Assembly (NCBI GenBank): GCA_028722305.1 | Contig: JAQYHB010000056.1 | Span: forward strand, 1-64,000 | DNA length: 64,000 nt | DNA from: Spirochaetales bacterium | GTDB lineage: Bacteria > Spirochaetota > Spirochaetia > Sphaerochaetales > Sphaerochaetaceae | Reading direction: 5' to 3' | Shown here: positions 36,476 through 43,882 of the stretch, piece after piece | Numbering within the stretch: the first letter of the stretch is position 1 | Layout of the letters: each line of letters begins with the position of its first letter | Position numbers and translations under genes: made by a program | Notes under the pieces: generated by a model | The model's input: the letters and a program-made list of their open reading frames with translations, nothing else | Database searches by the model: none | Told to the model about the DNA's origin: nothing

Positions 36476-36871
36476 ATGTACGAGCAGGTCATCGTCAAAG
36501 AGGTGATCTCAAAGGATCTGGTAAAAGTCAGCTGTTCCACCAGCGCCTGCACCGGCTGCAAGAGCGCCGCCTTCTGCAACACAAAGGGACGCGAGTTCGA
36601 AGCGACCAACGACAAGCGCTTTCCTCTGGAGAGCGGTATGGTGGTCAGCCTCTATCTTCCCCCGGCCCGCACCATCGCCAGCACGCTGATCACGCTGATG
36701 GTACCCCTGCTCGGTTTCCCGCTTTTCTATTTCCTCTCCTCCTCTCTGGGAGAAAAAGGCGCCACCCTGCTGGGATTCCTGGGGGTTGCCGTCGGGTTTG
36801 TCCTGGTCGCCATCTATTTCCGTCACCAAAGGCGACGCTATCTGCCTTCGGTAGCCAGTGTCATCGGATGA
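36476..36871 (+). CDS. RseC/MucC-family membrane protein
   Basis: SoxR-reducing/RseC proteins are small membrane proteins with an N-terminal Cys motif, linked to redox control of SoxR and to sigmaE signalling in proteobacteria. The 131 residues have CSTSACTGCKSAAFC near the N-terminus, then two membrane segments (IASTLITLMVPLLGFPLFYF and TLLGFLGVAVGFVLVAIYF). Its ATG follows the YmdB stop by one base. In spirochaetes the sigmaE partners are absent, so a redox or Rnf-like role is more likely. Confidence 0.85.
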   Translation: MYEQVIVKEVISKDLVKVSCSTSACTGCKSAAFCNTKGREFEATNDKRFPLESGMVVSLYLPPARTIASTLITLMVPLLGFPLFYFLSSSLGEKGATLLGFLGVAVGFVLVAIYFRHQRRRYLPSVASVIG

Positions 36872-37389
36872 GATACATCTTTCTGCTGTTTGCCTCCTTG
36901 CTCCTGTTCTCCTGCGTTCCTCGTCCGCCAGAGGAACCTCAGCCTGTCGAACCCGAGTTCCCGACGATGGTGCTGGAGGAGGCAACGTATCGTTTCTCCG
37001 CCCGGAACATCGAGCCGATCCTGATCAAGGCGGCGAAGATCACCATCGATGACAAGCAGCACCTGGCCGTTCTGGAAGGAGCCACCTTCACCCAGCAGGG
37101 AGAGGGAGGCATACAGGGAAGAGGCGACCGGGTGACCATCGACACCCAGAGCGACGACGTCACCCTCGAGGGAAACGTCCATATCACTCAGCCTTCCAGC
37201 GGTTTTGCCATTTCCGCAGAGGAGATTTCATGGAATAATGGACAGCAGGTCCTTTCCAGCGCGCCTGATGGCGCGGTTGACGTGACTTTTGACGGGAGCG
37301 GCACCATCTCCGGCAGCGGCTTCCGCGGGGACTTGTCGCGGGACTCCTATGAGTTCGCGAGAATCAATCGGGGGGAGGTGCAGCATTGA
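36868..37389 (+). CDS. lptC: LptC-like lipoprotein of the LPS/lipid export bridge
   Basis: LptC receives lipopolysaccharide from the LptBFG transporter and hands it to LptA. The 173-residue protein has a lipoprotein signal (lipobox LFSC, Cys16). A beta-jellyroll pattern follows with AARNIEPILIKA-like SARNIEPILIKAAKITI and EISWNNGQQVLSS, typical of LptC. E. coli LptC uses a transmembrane helix, but lipidated LptC forms exist. It overlaps rseC by four bases and lptA by four. Confidence 0.82.
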   Translation: MRYIFLLFASLLLFSCVPRPPEEPQPVEPEFPTMVLEEATYRFSARNIEPILIKAAKITIDDKQHLAVLEGATFTQQGEGGIQGRGDRVTIDTQSDDVTLEGNVHITQPSSGFAISAEEISWNNGQQVLSSAPDGAVDVTFDGSGTISGSGFRGDLSRDSYEFARINRGEVQH

Positions 37390-38009
37390 CTAGTCTCGCG
37401 CTTGTCGCCATATTGCTCCTGTTCGCGGCCCCTTCCCTCTTTTCCGCCCCGGTGACCTTCTCGGGTGGCTACACCCGCATGCAGATGGCCGATGGGGCAC
37501 GGCAGATTGTGCTCTCCGGTGGCGCTGACGTGAGCGCCGACAGCCTCCAGCTTCACGCCGACACCATTTCCCTCCGCGGAGACGACTATGGCCAGGTCAG
37601 CTGTTCCGGCAATGTAACCGTCACCGACGAATCCCAAGGGCTGACCGTCACCAGCCCCGCGATAGCCTATGACCGTAGCCAGAGGCGGATCTCCATTCAC
37701 AGCTGGGTGGAGATCACTGACACGCAGAACATGGTGGGTGCCTCGGCAGGAAACCTGATCTTCGACATGGAGGAAGGCGTCATGGAGCTGGAAAGCCACG
37801 TCCGACTGGTCCGCGAAACCGAGCGCGGGACGATGGTATGCAGGGCGGACCGGGTCCTCTTCGACCGGGACAGGCACACACTCAGCCTGACTGGCACCGC
37901 CACCGTCCAGTGGGACGGGGACACCTATCAGGCCCACGCCATCACCGTCAACCTGGATACCGAGGAAATCACGATGGACGGCTCCATCAAAGGAACAGTC
38001 CATGGATGA
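37386..38009 (+). CDS. lptA: LptA/OstA-like periplasmic bridge protein
   Basis: LptA oligomerises into a beta-jellyroll bridge carrying LPS across the periplasm. The 207-residue protein has a cleavable signal peptide (ALVAILLLFAAPSLFSAP) and repeats of the OstA pattern (VLSGGADVSADSLQLHADTI, VSCSGNVTVTDESQGLTVTS, LVRETERGTMVCRADRVLFD). The start codon is TTG, overlapping the lptC stop. It is slightly longer than E. coli LptA. Confidence 0.85.
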   Translation: MTSLALVAILLLFAAPSLFSAPVTFSGGYTRMQMADGARQIVLSGGADVSADSLQLHADTISLRGDDYGQVSCSGNVTVTDESQGLTVTSPAIAYDRSQRRISIHSWVEITDTQNMVGASAGNLIFDMEEGVMELESHVRLVRETERGTMVCRADRVLFDRDRHTLSLTGTATVQWDGDTYQAHAITVNLDTEEITMDGSIKGTVHG

Positions 38010-38739
38010 AGTGAAGACACTCGCCTTGAGCCATCTTGCCAAGCGCTATGGAAAGCGCTGGGTCGTCAAGGACATCTCGTTTGCCATGCACTCGGGCGAG
38101 GTGGTCGGCCTGCTGGGGCCCAATGGGGCCGGCAAGACCACCACCTTCTACATGGTGGTCGGCTTCATCAAGGCGGACAGGGGCAAGATCCTGCTGGAAG
38201 ACCAAGACATCTCCCATCTCGCCATGTACCAGCGGGCCAAATTGGGGCTTTCCTACCTGCCCCAGGAACCCTCGGTCTTCCGGAAACTCAGCGTTCGGGA
38301 CAACCTGCGTCTCGTTGTCGAGACCCGCAAGGACCTGGACGTCCAGGGACGGAAGCGGCGGGTGGACGAGCTGCTGGAGGAGTTCGGAATCGCGCACCTT
38401 GCCGACCAAAAGGGGTATACCCTCTCCGGCGGCGAGCGGCGCCGTACCGAAATCGCCCGCGCGCTAGGGACCAACCCAGCGTTCCTCCTCCTGGACGAAC
38501 CTTTCGCCGGCATCGACCCGAAGGCGGTCTTCGAGATCAAGCAACTGGTCAGACAGCTGGCAGACAAGGGAATCGGCGTGCTGGTCACCGACCACAATGT
38601 CCGCGACACGCTCGCCATCACTGACCGTTCCTATCTGATCAACGACGGCACCATCCTGGTCAGCGGCACCAAGGGCGACCTGCTCTCCAACCAGACGGCC
38701 CGAGACATCTACTTCGGTGACGATTTCGAGGAGGACTGA
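38002..38739 (+). CDS. lptB: Lipopolysaccharide export ABC transporter ATPase LptB
   Basis: LptB powers extraction of LPS from the inner membrane with LptF and LptG, which are not in this window. The 245-residue ATPase has Walker A GPNGAGKTT, Q-loop LPQEPSVFRKLSV, signature LSGGERRRTEIARAL, Walker B FLLLDEPFAGIDP and switch His TDHNVRDTL, as in LptB. The C-terminal tail ends YFGDDFEED. Its start overlaps the lptA stop by eight bases, and rpoN follows by two. Confidence 0.95.
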   Translation: MDEVKTLALSHLAKRYGKRWVVKDISFAMHSGEVVGLLGPNGAGKTTTFYMVVGFIKADRGKILLEDQDISHLAMYQRAKLGLSYLPQEPSVFRKLSVRDNLRLVVETRKDLDVQGRKRRVDELLEEFGIAHLADQKGYTLSGGERRRTEIARALGTNPAFLLLDEPFAGIDPKAVFEIKQLVRQLADKGIGVLVTDHNVRDTLAITDRSYLINDGTILVSGTKGDLLSNQTARDIYFGDDFEED

Positions 38740-38741
38740 CC

Positions 38742-40118
38742 ATGGCCACCTCGATGGTACTGGAGACTTCGCTCCAGCAGAAGCTCAGCGCGCAGATGAT
38801 CCAGAACCTGCAGCTCGCCGCGATGCCGTTGACAGAACTGCAACAGAAGGTATCGGAAGCCATCTTGGCCAACCCGGTATTGGAAATGCACACACAAAGC
38901 GAGGGTTCCGACCTCTCCGGAAGCGATGACTCGGCCTACGACAAGGACGAAAGCGACAAGTTTGACGACCCCGCCAGCTGGGAGCAATACGACCAAGCCC
39001 AGCCCAGCGGCTATGACGAGGAGGCGAGCGACCGCGCCATGGCCGCCCTGGAGAACAGCCCCAGCTCCGGCGAAAGTCTCGAGGACCACCTGCTTTCCCA
39101 GTTGCGGCTGGAGAATCTGGACGAGCGTCAGATGCAGGCTGGCGAGCTGCTGGTCAGCGATCTTGACGGCAATGGGTTCTGGAGCCGCGATCCCGACGAA
39201 ATCCTTCCTCCCTATCTCGCTCCGGCGAAAGAGAAGGTGCTCCCGATCCTGCAGGGTCTGGATCCGGTCGGGTGTTTCGTCCCCTCCTGGAGGGAAAGCC
39301 TGGTCGTGCAGGGCAAGGACCATGGCCTGAAGCCAGAGGAAATCGAGCTGTTGGACAAACTGGTCCATAGCGACAACGCCATGCAGTTGATGGCATCAGG
39401 GAAGGTAGCGACGGCCGCTTCCCAGCTCGACTGCGACAAAGTGGACCTTGAGGCGATCTTCGAGTTCATGAAAACACTGACCCTCTATCCGGGGCGCAGC
39501 TATTCGAGCGAGTTCTCCGACGCAATCACCCCGGACCTCAGCGTCCACGCCAAGGACGGCAGCCTGCTGCTTGATGTCAATGAAGAGGCGATTCCCACCC
39601 TCACCCTCGATTCCCAGTATTTGGAACTGGAGAAGACCACCAAGGATCCGAAGACCAAGAGTTACCTCTCCGGGCAGATCCGCGATGCGAAGAACCTGAT
39701 CTCGCAAATCGATTTCCGCCATACCAACCTGGAGCGGATGGGCAGGCGTCTCTGTTCCCTGCAACAAGAGTTCTTCTTCAAGGGCACCAAATATCTGAAA
39801 CCATTAAGCCAGAAACAGCTGGCCGATGACATGAAGGTGAGCGAGGGAACGGTCAGCCGTCTGGTTTCCAACAAGTATATCGAGACCGACTGGGGTATCC
39901 TTCCGCTGAAGAGCCTGTTTGTCAGCGGGGTCGATGGAGAAAGCAAGAACAGTGTCCAGGAGATGATCCGTGAGATTCTCAGGAACGCCTCGGGGCAGAA
40001 AAAACTTTCCGACCAGAAGATCAGTGACCTCTTGGCCGGAAAAGGTGTCAAAGTCGCCCGTCGAACGGTAGCGAAGTATCGGGCCCAGATGGGGCTCGAT
40101 TCCTCGTTCGAGCGTTAG
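38742..40118 (+). CDS. rpoN: RNA polymerase sigma-54 factor
   Basis: RpoN directs transcription from -24/-12 promoters with AAA+ activators. The 458-residue protein has the Gln-rich region I (LETSLQQKLSAQMIQNLQLA), an acidic region II, the core-binding middle domain, the helix-turn-helix and the RpoN box ARRTVAKYR near the C-terminus. The lptB-rpoN-hpf order is common in proteobacteria, but hpf is convergent here and its 3' end overlaps rpoN by four bases. No enhancer-binding protein is in the window. Confidence 0.95.
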   Translation: MATSMVLETSLQQKLSAQMIQNLQLAAMPLTELQQKVSEAILANPVLEMHTQSEGSDLSGSDDSAYDKDESDKFDDPASWEQYDQAQPSGYDEEASDRAMAALENSPSSGESLEDHLLSQLRLENLDERQMQAGELLVSDLDGNGFWSRDPDEILPPYLAPAKEKVLPILQGLDPVGCFVPSWRESLVVQGKDHGLKPEEIELLDKLVHSDNAMQLMASGKVATAASQLDCDKVDLEAIFEFMKTLTLYPGRSYSSEFSDAITPDLSVHAKDGSLLLDVNEEAIPTLTLDSQYLELEKTTKDPKTKSYLSGQIRDAKNLISQIDFRHTNLERMGRRLCSLQQEFFFKGTKYLKPLSQKQLADDMKVSEGTVSRLVSNKYIETDWGILPLKSLFVSGVDGESKNSVQEMIREILRNASGQKKLSDQKISDLLAGKGVKVARRTVAKYRAQMGLDSSFER

Positions 40119-40411
40119 TGCTCCTTAACCTTATCTTTTTCCTTTCGGGCGGTATTCTCAATCTTGTCGGCAATCAGCTCGATGCCCTCAAAGAGCTCGA
40201 TGCAGTCCTGGCTGACCATCTTCACGCTGCCCCATTTGAAATGGAGTTTCGCGTCGATATGGTATCCTTGTCCCAGCGTATTGCGAGTCATGACGATATC
40301 TAGATCCTGCAGATAGGTTTCCGCGAAGGAAAGCTTTTTCAGTTTCTTGTCCAGAAAAGCCTTGGTCTCATCACTCGGATTGTAGTGAACGCCTCTTGCG
40401 TTGATTTGCAT
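40115..40411 (-). CDS. hpf: Ribosome hibernation promoting factor, short form
   Basis: HPF binds the 30S A/P sites and silences ribosomes in stationary phase. The 98-residue protein matches the short HPF/RaiA fold: MQINARGVHYNPSDETKAFL, KLKKLSFAETYLQDLDIVMT, then the long second helix LFEGIELIADKIENTARKEK. The long-form dimerisation domain is absent. GGAGGAG precedes the chosen ATG. An extended -10-like TGTATACT lies about 40 bases upstream. It faces rpoN. Confidence 0.92.
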   Translation of the reverse strand: MQINARGVHYNPSDETKAFLDKKLKKLSFAETYLQDLDIVMTRNTLGQGYHIDAKLHFKWGSVKMVSQDCIELFEGIELIADKIENTARKEKDKVKEH

Positions 40412-40539
40412 ACGCGTCTCCTCCATCGTTTCGTAGCATTGCTATTTCCAGTATACATGCGATTCAGGGAATCGGCGAGGAAAAAGGCTGGGATAGGCGC
40501 ATTGACACTCGTCACGGAAAGCGAAACACTGAAGGTACA

Positions 40540-40863
40540 ATGGATTTCACACAGGATTTGCTATTCTCCCTTTCCAGTTCCCTCCCCGTCTCGGGAGAGC
40601 CCTGCTCGCTCTGCAAGAAGGCGATTGGGGGAGAGCCGTGCGATAACGCCGGCTCCTGCGGGAAGTATCTTCTCTGGCTGGATAGGCGACGCACCCAGAT
40701 CCACCGAATCGCCAAGGCGACCGACCGCAACACAATCAGCATCTGCCACACTTGCCCGGTCTGCGGGGTCTGCCCGGTCTCATTCGAGGAGAGCCTCTCC
40801 TTTTGTCCGGTCAAGCGACAAGCGGTGGCGTACATGGTCCAAAAGAAGCGGCGTCCGTTGTAA
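40540..40863 (+). CDS. Cys-rich 107-residue protein, unrecognised
   Basis: The frame contains paired cysteines in zinc-ribbon spacing: CSLCKKAIGGEPC, SCGKYLLWLDRRR and CHTCPVCGVCPVSFEESLSFC. I do not know the family. AAGG lies four bases before the ATG, which is tight. A TTGACA-17-AACACT pair upstream would start the mRNA almost at the ATG. The patterned cysteines and the charged-hydrophobic alternation argue for a real protein that binds zinc or an iron-sulfur cluster. It lies between divergent hpf and hprK. Confidence 0.6.
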   Translation: MDFTQDLLFSLSSSLPVSGEPCSLCKKAIGGEPCDNAGSCGKYLLWLDRRRTQIHRIAKATDRNTISICHTCPVCGVCPVSFEESLSFCPVKRQAVAYMVQKKRRPL

Positions 40864-40887
40864 CCTTTGCAAAGTTATAGTAGTTTT

Positions 40888-40916
40888 TTGTGTAGCGTTT
40901 CCCCCGACTTTATGGT
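40888..40916 (+). promoter_or_regulatory. Promoter of hprK-ptsH-lexA-holA
   Basis: TTGTGT (40888-40893), 17 bases, TATGGT (40911-40916). The predicted start near 40923 leaves a leader of about 15 bases with AAGG at the right distance from ATG 40939. Confidence 0.6.
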
Positions 40917-40938
40917 AGGGTGGAGCCAAGGTATGCTT

Positions 40939-41928
40939 ATGTCCGATTTTACCGTACTTGATCTTCTCGACCTGGACCTGAAGGAACACAACCATCTCGA
41001 ACTGCACTGCATCGCGGGTCGAAGCGGACTGTCGCGCAAAATCACCAACAGCAAGATTTCTCGTCCCGGCCTTCCTCTGACCGGTTTCTTCGAGGAGTTC
41101 GCCGCCGAGAGCATCCAGGTCTTCGGCCACGGGGAGCAGAAATACATGGACAAGCTGGACCGGGAGAAGAGGACCGACACCTACGTCCAGCTGTTCGACC
41201 ACCACGTCCCCTGCTGCATATTCTGTGACGGCGGAAAGCCGACCGGGCCGTTCCTGCGCCTGGCCGAAGAGACCAGCACCCCGGTTCTGGTCACCCCACT
41301 TCTCAGTGCGGACTTCTCCCGCCGCTTGTACGGGTCTTTGGACGAGGTCTTCGCACCCACCATGACCATCCATGCCGTCCTTGTCGAGGTCTTCGGCATC
41401 GGCATGCTGATTACCGGCGAGAGCGGAGTCGGCAAGAGCGAGACCGCGCTCGAGCTGATCGAGCGGGGCCACCGCCTGATCAGCGACGACACGGTACGGA
41501 TGAAGAACATCGGAGACTCCTACCTGATTGGAATGGGAGAAAACCCTACCCTCGCCCATCACATGGAAATCCGGGGAATCGGCATCATCAATATCTCCAC
41601 GCTCTTCGGCGTCGGCGCCATCAGGGACAAGAAACAAATCCAGCTTTCCGTCCATCTGGAGGAATGGGACTCGACAAAGAACTACGACCGGGTCGGCGAG
41701 GAGGAACAGTACGACACCTTCCTGGGCATCTCGGTTCCCAAGCTCGTCATCCCGGTAAAGCCGGGAAGGAACATCCCGGTGCTGATCGAGACGGCGGCAC
41801 GCAACGAGCGGCTGAAGAAACTCGGCTACTACAGCGCGAAGGAGTTCGACCAGAGCGTCCTCAAGTGGCTGGAAAGCGAGACCGCGAGGAATGTCTATTA
41901 CCATTCCACGAACGAGGAGCGGAACTGA
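40939..41928 (+). CDS. hprK: HPr kinase/phosphorylase
   Basis: HprK phosphorylates HPr on Ser46 and reverses it in response to ATP, phosphate and sugar phosphates. The 329-residue protein has the N-terminal substrate-like domain, then P-loop GESGVGKSETALELIERGH, RLISDDTV and the HprK signature MEIRGIGIINISTLFG. ATG 40939 is preferred by Shine-Dalgarno spacing; ATG 40933 is possible. The ptsH start overlaps its stop. No EI, EII or CcpA gene is seen, so the pair probably has a regulatory job, as proposed for treponemes. Confidence 0.94.
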   Translation: MSDFTVLDLLDLDLKEHNHLELHCIAGRSGLSRKITNSKISRPGLPLTGFFEEFAAESIQVFGHGEQKYMDKLDREKRTDTYVQLFDHHVPCCIFCDGGKPTGPFLRLAEETSTPVLVTPLLSADFSRRLYGSLDEVFAPTMTIHAVLVEVFGIGMLITGESGVGKSETALELIERGHRLISDDTVRMKNIGDSYLIGMGENPTLAHHMEIRGIGIINISTLFGVGAIRDKKQIQLSVHLEEWDSTKNYDRVGEEEQYDTFLGISVPKLVIPVKPGRNIPVLIETAARNERLKKLGYYSAKEFDQSVLKWLESETARNVYYHSTNEERN

Positions 41929-42191
41929 TGGTGGAGCGGACTTTGACCATTACCAATCGGGCGGGAATCCACGCGAGACCTGCCGCGGCCATCGTCAAGA
42001 CGGCCGGACGATTCAGGAGCAAGTTGACCTTCATCAAGGACACGATGATTGTCGATGGGAAGTCGATTATGGGAATCATCACGCTTGGGGCCCCGTACGG
42101 CACCAAGCTGACCATGCGGACCGAGGGACCTGACGAAGAGGCTCTGGCTGACGCGATCCAGAGACTTTTCGAGCACCATTTCGAGGAGTAG
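41928..42191 (+). CDS. ptsH: HPr phosphocarrier protein
   Basis: The 87-residue protein has both regulatory sites: His15 in AGIHARPAA and Ser46 in DGKSIMGIITLGA. The fold-defining G-T-K-L-T segment near the end is present. The start codon shares a base with the hprK stop (TGATG). Because Ser46 and its kinase are kept, Ser-phosphorylated HPr is probably the active signalling form. Whether His15 is used depends on an enzyme I elsewhere in the genome. Confidence 0.94.
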   Translation: MVERTLTITNRAGIHARPAAAIVKTAGRFRSKLTFIKDTMIVDGKSIMGIITLGAPYGTKLTMRTEGPDEEALADAIQRLFEHHFEE

Positions 42192-42194
42192 ACC

Positions 42195-42809
42195 ATGAAA
42201 ACAGTCACCGACAGGCAAAAGGCAATTGCCACCTACATCGCCACCTTCATCAAGGAGAAGAAATACGCTCCGTCGGTGCGCGACATCGCCAGCGAGTTCG
42301 GATTCTCCGTCAAGGCCGGGCATGACCACCTGAAAGCGCTGGAGCGCAAGGGCATCATCCGCATGACCCCGGGCGTTTCCCGCTCGATCGAGCTGATCGA
42401 CGACCAGTTCTCCCCCCAGGCCGAGACAGTCCAGGTACCCTTGGTCGGCACCATCGCAGCTGGCAAGCCTCTGCTCAGCGAAGAGAACATTGAATACAAC
42501 CTGGATATTCCTTCCACCATGCTGCGCGGAGGCAAGCATACCTACTTTGCCCTGCATGTCCGTGGCGAAAGCATGATCGAGGCCGGCATCAACGACGGCG
42601 ATATCGTCATCCTCGAGCAGTGCGAAAGCGCGGAGCGCGGACAGATTGTCGCCGCCAGCGTGGATGATGACGGAATCACCCTCAAGCGCTTCTATCCGAT
42701 GCAAGACTGCATCGAGCTGAGACCATGCAACAGGACAATGGGACCGATCCGGACCCGTGACTGCCGCATTCACGGCAAACTGGTGTTGCTGGTCAGGTCC
42801 TACCGATGA
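42195..42809 (+). CDS. lexA: LexA SOS repressor
   Basis: LexA represses DNA-damage genes and self-cleaves with RecA. The 204-residue protein has an N-terminal winged helix (YAPSVRDIASEFGFSVKAGH, LKALERKGIIRM), cleavage site Ala89-Gly90 in TIAAGKP, catalytic Ser126 in GESMIEAGI and Lys164 in GITLKRF. All residues for self-cleavage are present. It is embedded between ptsH and holA with overlaps of a few bases, so it lacks the usual private promoter with its own operator; I see no clear SOS box near the hprK promoter. Confidence 0.95.
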   Translation: MKTVTDRQKAIATYIATFIKEKKYAPSVRDIASEFGFSVKAGHDHLKALERKGIIRMTPGVSRSIELIDDQFSPQAETVQVPLVGTIAAGKPLLSEENIEYNLDIPSTMLRGGKHTYFALHVRGESMIEAGINDGDIVILEQCESAERGQIVAASVDDDGITLKRFYPMQDCIELRPCNRTMGPIRTRDCRIHGKLVLLVRSYR

Positions 42810-43873
42810 TCGCACCCGTCTACCTCCTGCTCGGCCCCGAAACGGGCGAGAAACAAGAACGAATCAAGGCGATCCGGAACCAGATCGCCAAGGAGAACGG
42901 CACCGCCCCTGAGTTCCACCATTACTATCCCACCGACGATGGCTGGGAAGAGCAGTTGTACCAGAACCTGACCACGGTGGGCTTCTTCGCCAGCTGGCAA
43001 CTGGTCATCCTCAGCCAGGTCGAGTCGCTTGGTGCAAAAGAGAGCAAGCAGCTGGCAGACTTCCTCAAGCCGCTTCTCGCCCCCAAACCCGCACCCTATC
43101 AGGCAACCTTGATCCTGGCCAGCGATGCAACCTACCTGAAGGAAGGTAAAATCCTCCAGACCACCATTCCCAAAGACCTGACGATCTTTTTTTACGAGAT
43201 GTTCGACGACAGGAAAGAGGAATGGGTCAGGAATTATTTCCGCAGGCATGGCATCTCCATCACCCCGGACGGCATCAGCACCCTCCTGGACATGGTTGAA
43301 AACAACACCTCCGAGCTGAAAAGCGCCTCCAACCAGCTGATTTTCTTCTGGCAGCTTGAGAAGCGGTCGACACCTGTGGACGGCGACGCGATTGAAACCT
43401 ATATGGCCAACACCAAGGAGGAGGATGCCTTCACCCTCTTTCCCGCAATCATGGAGCGGAACCTGAAAGGAGCGCTCCGAATCCTGCAGCAGATTTTCGC
43501 GCAGGGGGACAGCAAGACCAGTTTCACCCTCTATTCCCAGTTGCTCTTCCAGTTCCGGAAACTGCTGTCCGTCGAGGAAATCTACCGACAGACGCATAGC
43601 GAGAGCGAAGCCTTCCAGAACGCCCAGGTATTCGGCAAGAAGGCCGGGGTTTTCACCCTGAAAGAAAAAGCGACCTATCGCAAGGCGCTGACCAACTACT
43701 CGCTGGATCAGGCGCGCCAGGTTCTTTCCTGCATGGAGGAGGCCGATATCCCCCTCAAAGGCGCGGGGGACATGTGCATGACGGTCTGGGAGCAACTCCT
43801 TGCCACCATCATCCTCCACAACGGGAAGAAGGTCGCGGAGCCTGTCTTCATCACCGCCGCATCGATGGCATGA
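42806..43873 (+). CDS. holA: DNA polymerase III delta subunit
   Basis: HolA opens the sliding clamp as part of the clamp loader. The 355-residue protein has the delta layout: PVYLLLGPETGEKQERI, an AAA-like domain without a P-loop, VRNYFRRHGISITPDGI and NTSELKSASNQL, then the C-terminal collar helices with TLYSQLLFQFRKLLSVEEIY. It overlaps lexA by four bases. The following uvrC gene is convergent, ten bases away. Confidence 0.88.
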   Translation: MIAPVYLLLGPETGEKQERIKAIRNQIAKENGTAPEFHHYYPTDDGWEEQLYQNLTTVGFFASWQLVILSQVESLGAKESKQLADFLKPLLAPKPAPYQATLILASDATYLKEGKILQTTIPKDLTIFFYEMFDDRKEEWVRNYFRRHGISITPDGISTLLDMVENNTSELKSASNQLIFFWQLEKRSTPVDGDAIETYMANTKEEDAFTLFPAIMERNLKGALRILQQIFAQGDSKTSFTLYSQLLFQFRKLLSVEEIYRQTHSESEAFQNAQVFGKKAGVFTLKEKATYRKALTNYSLDQARQVLSCMEEADIPLKGAGDMCMTVWEQLLATIILHNGKKVAEPVFITAASMA

Positions 43874-43882
43874 GTCGGATTG

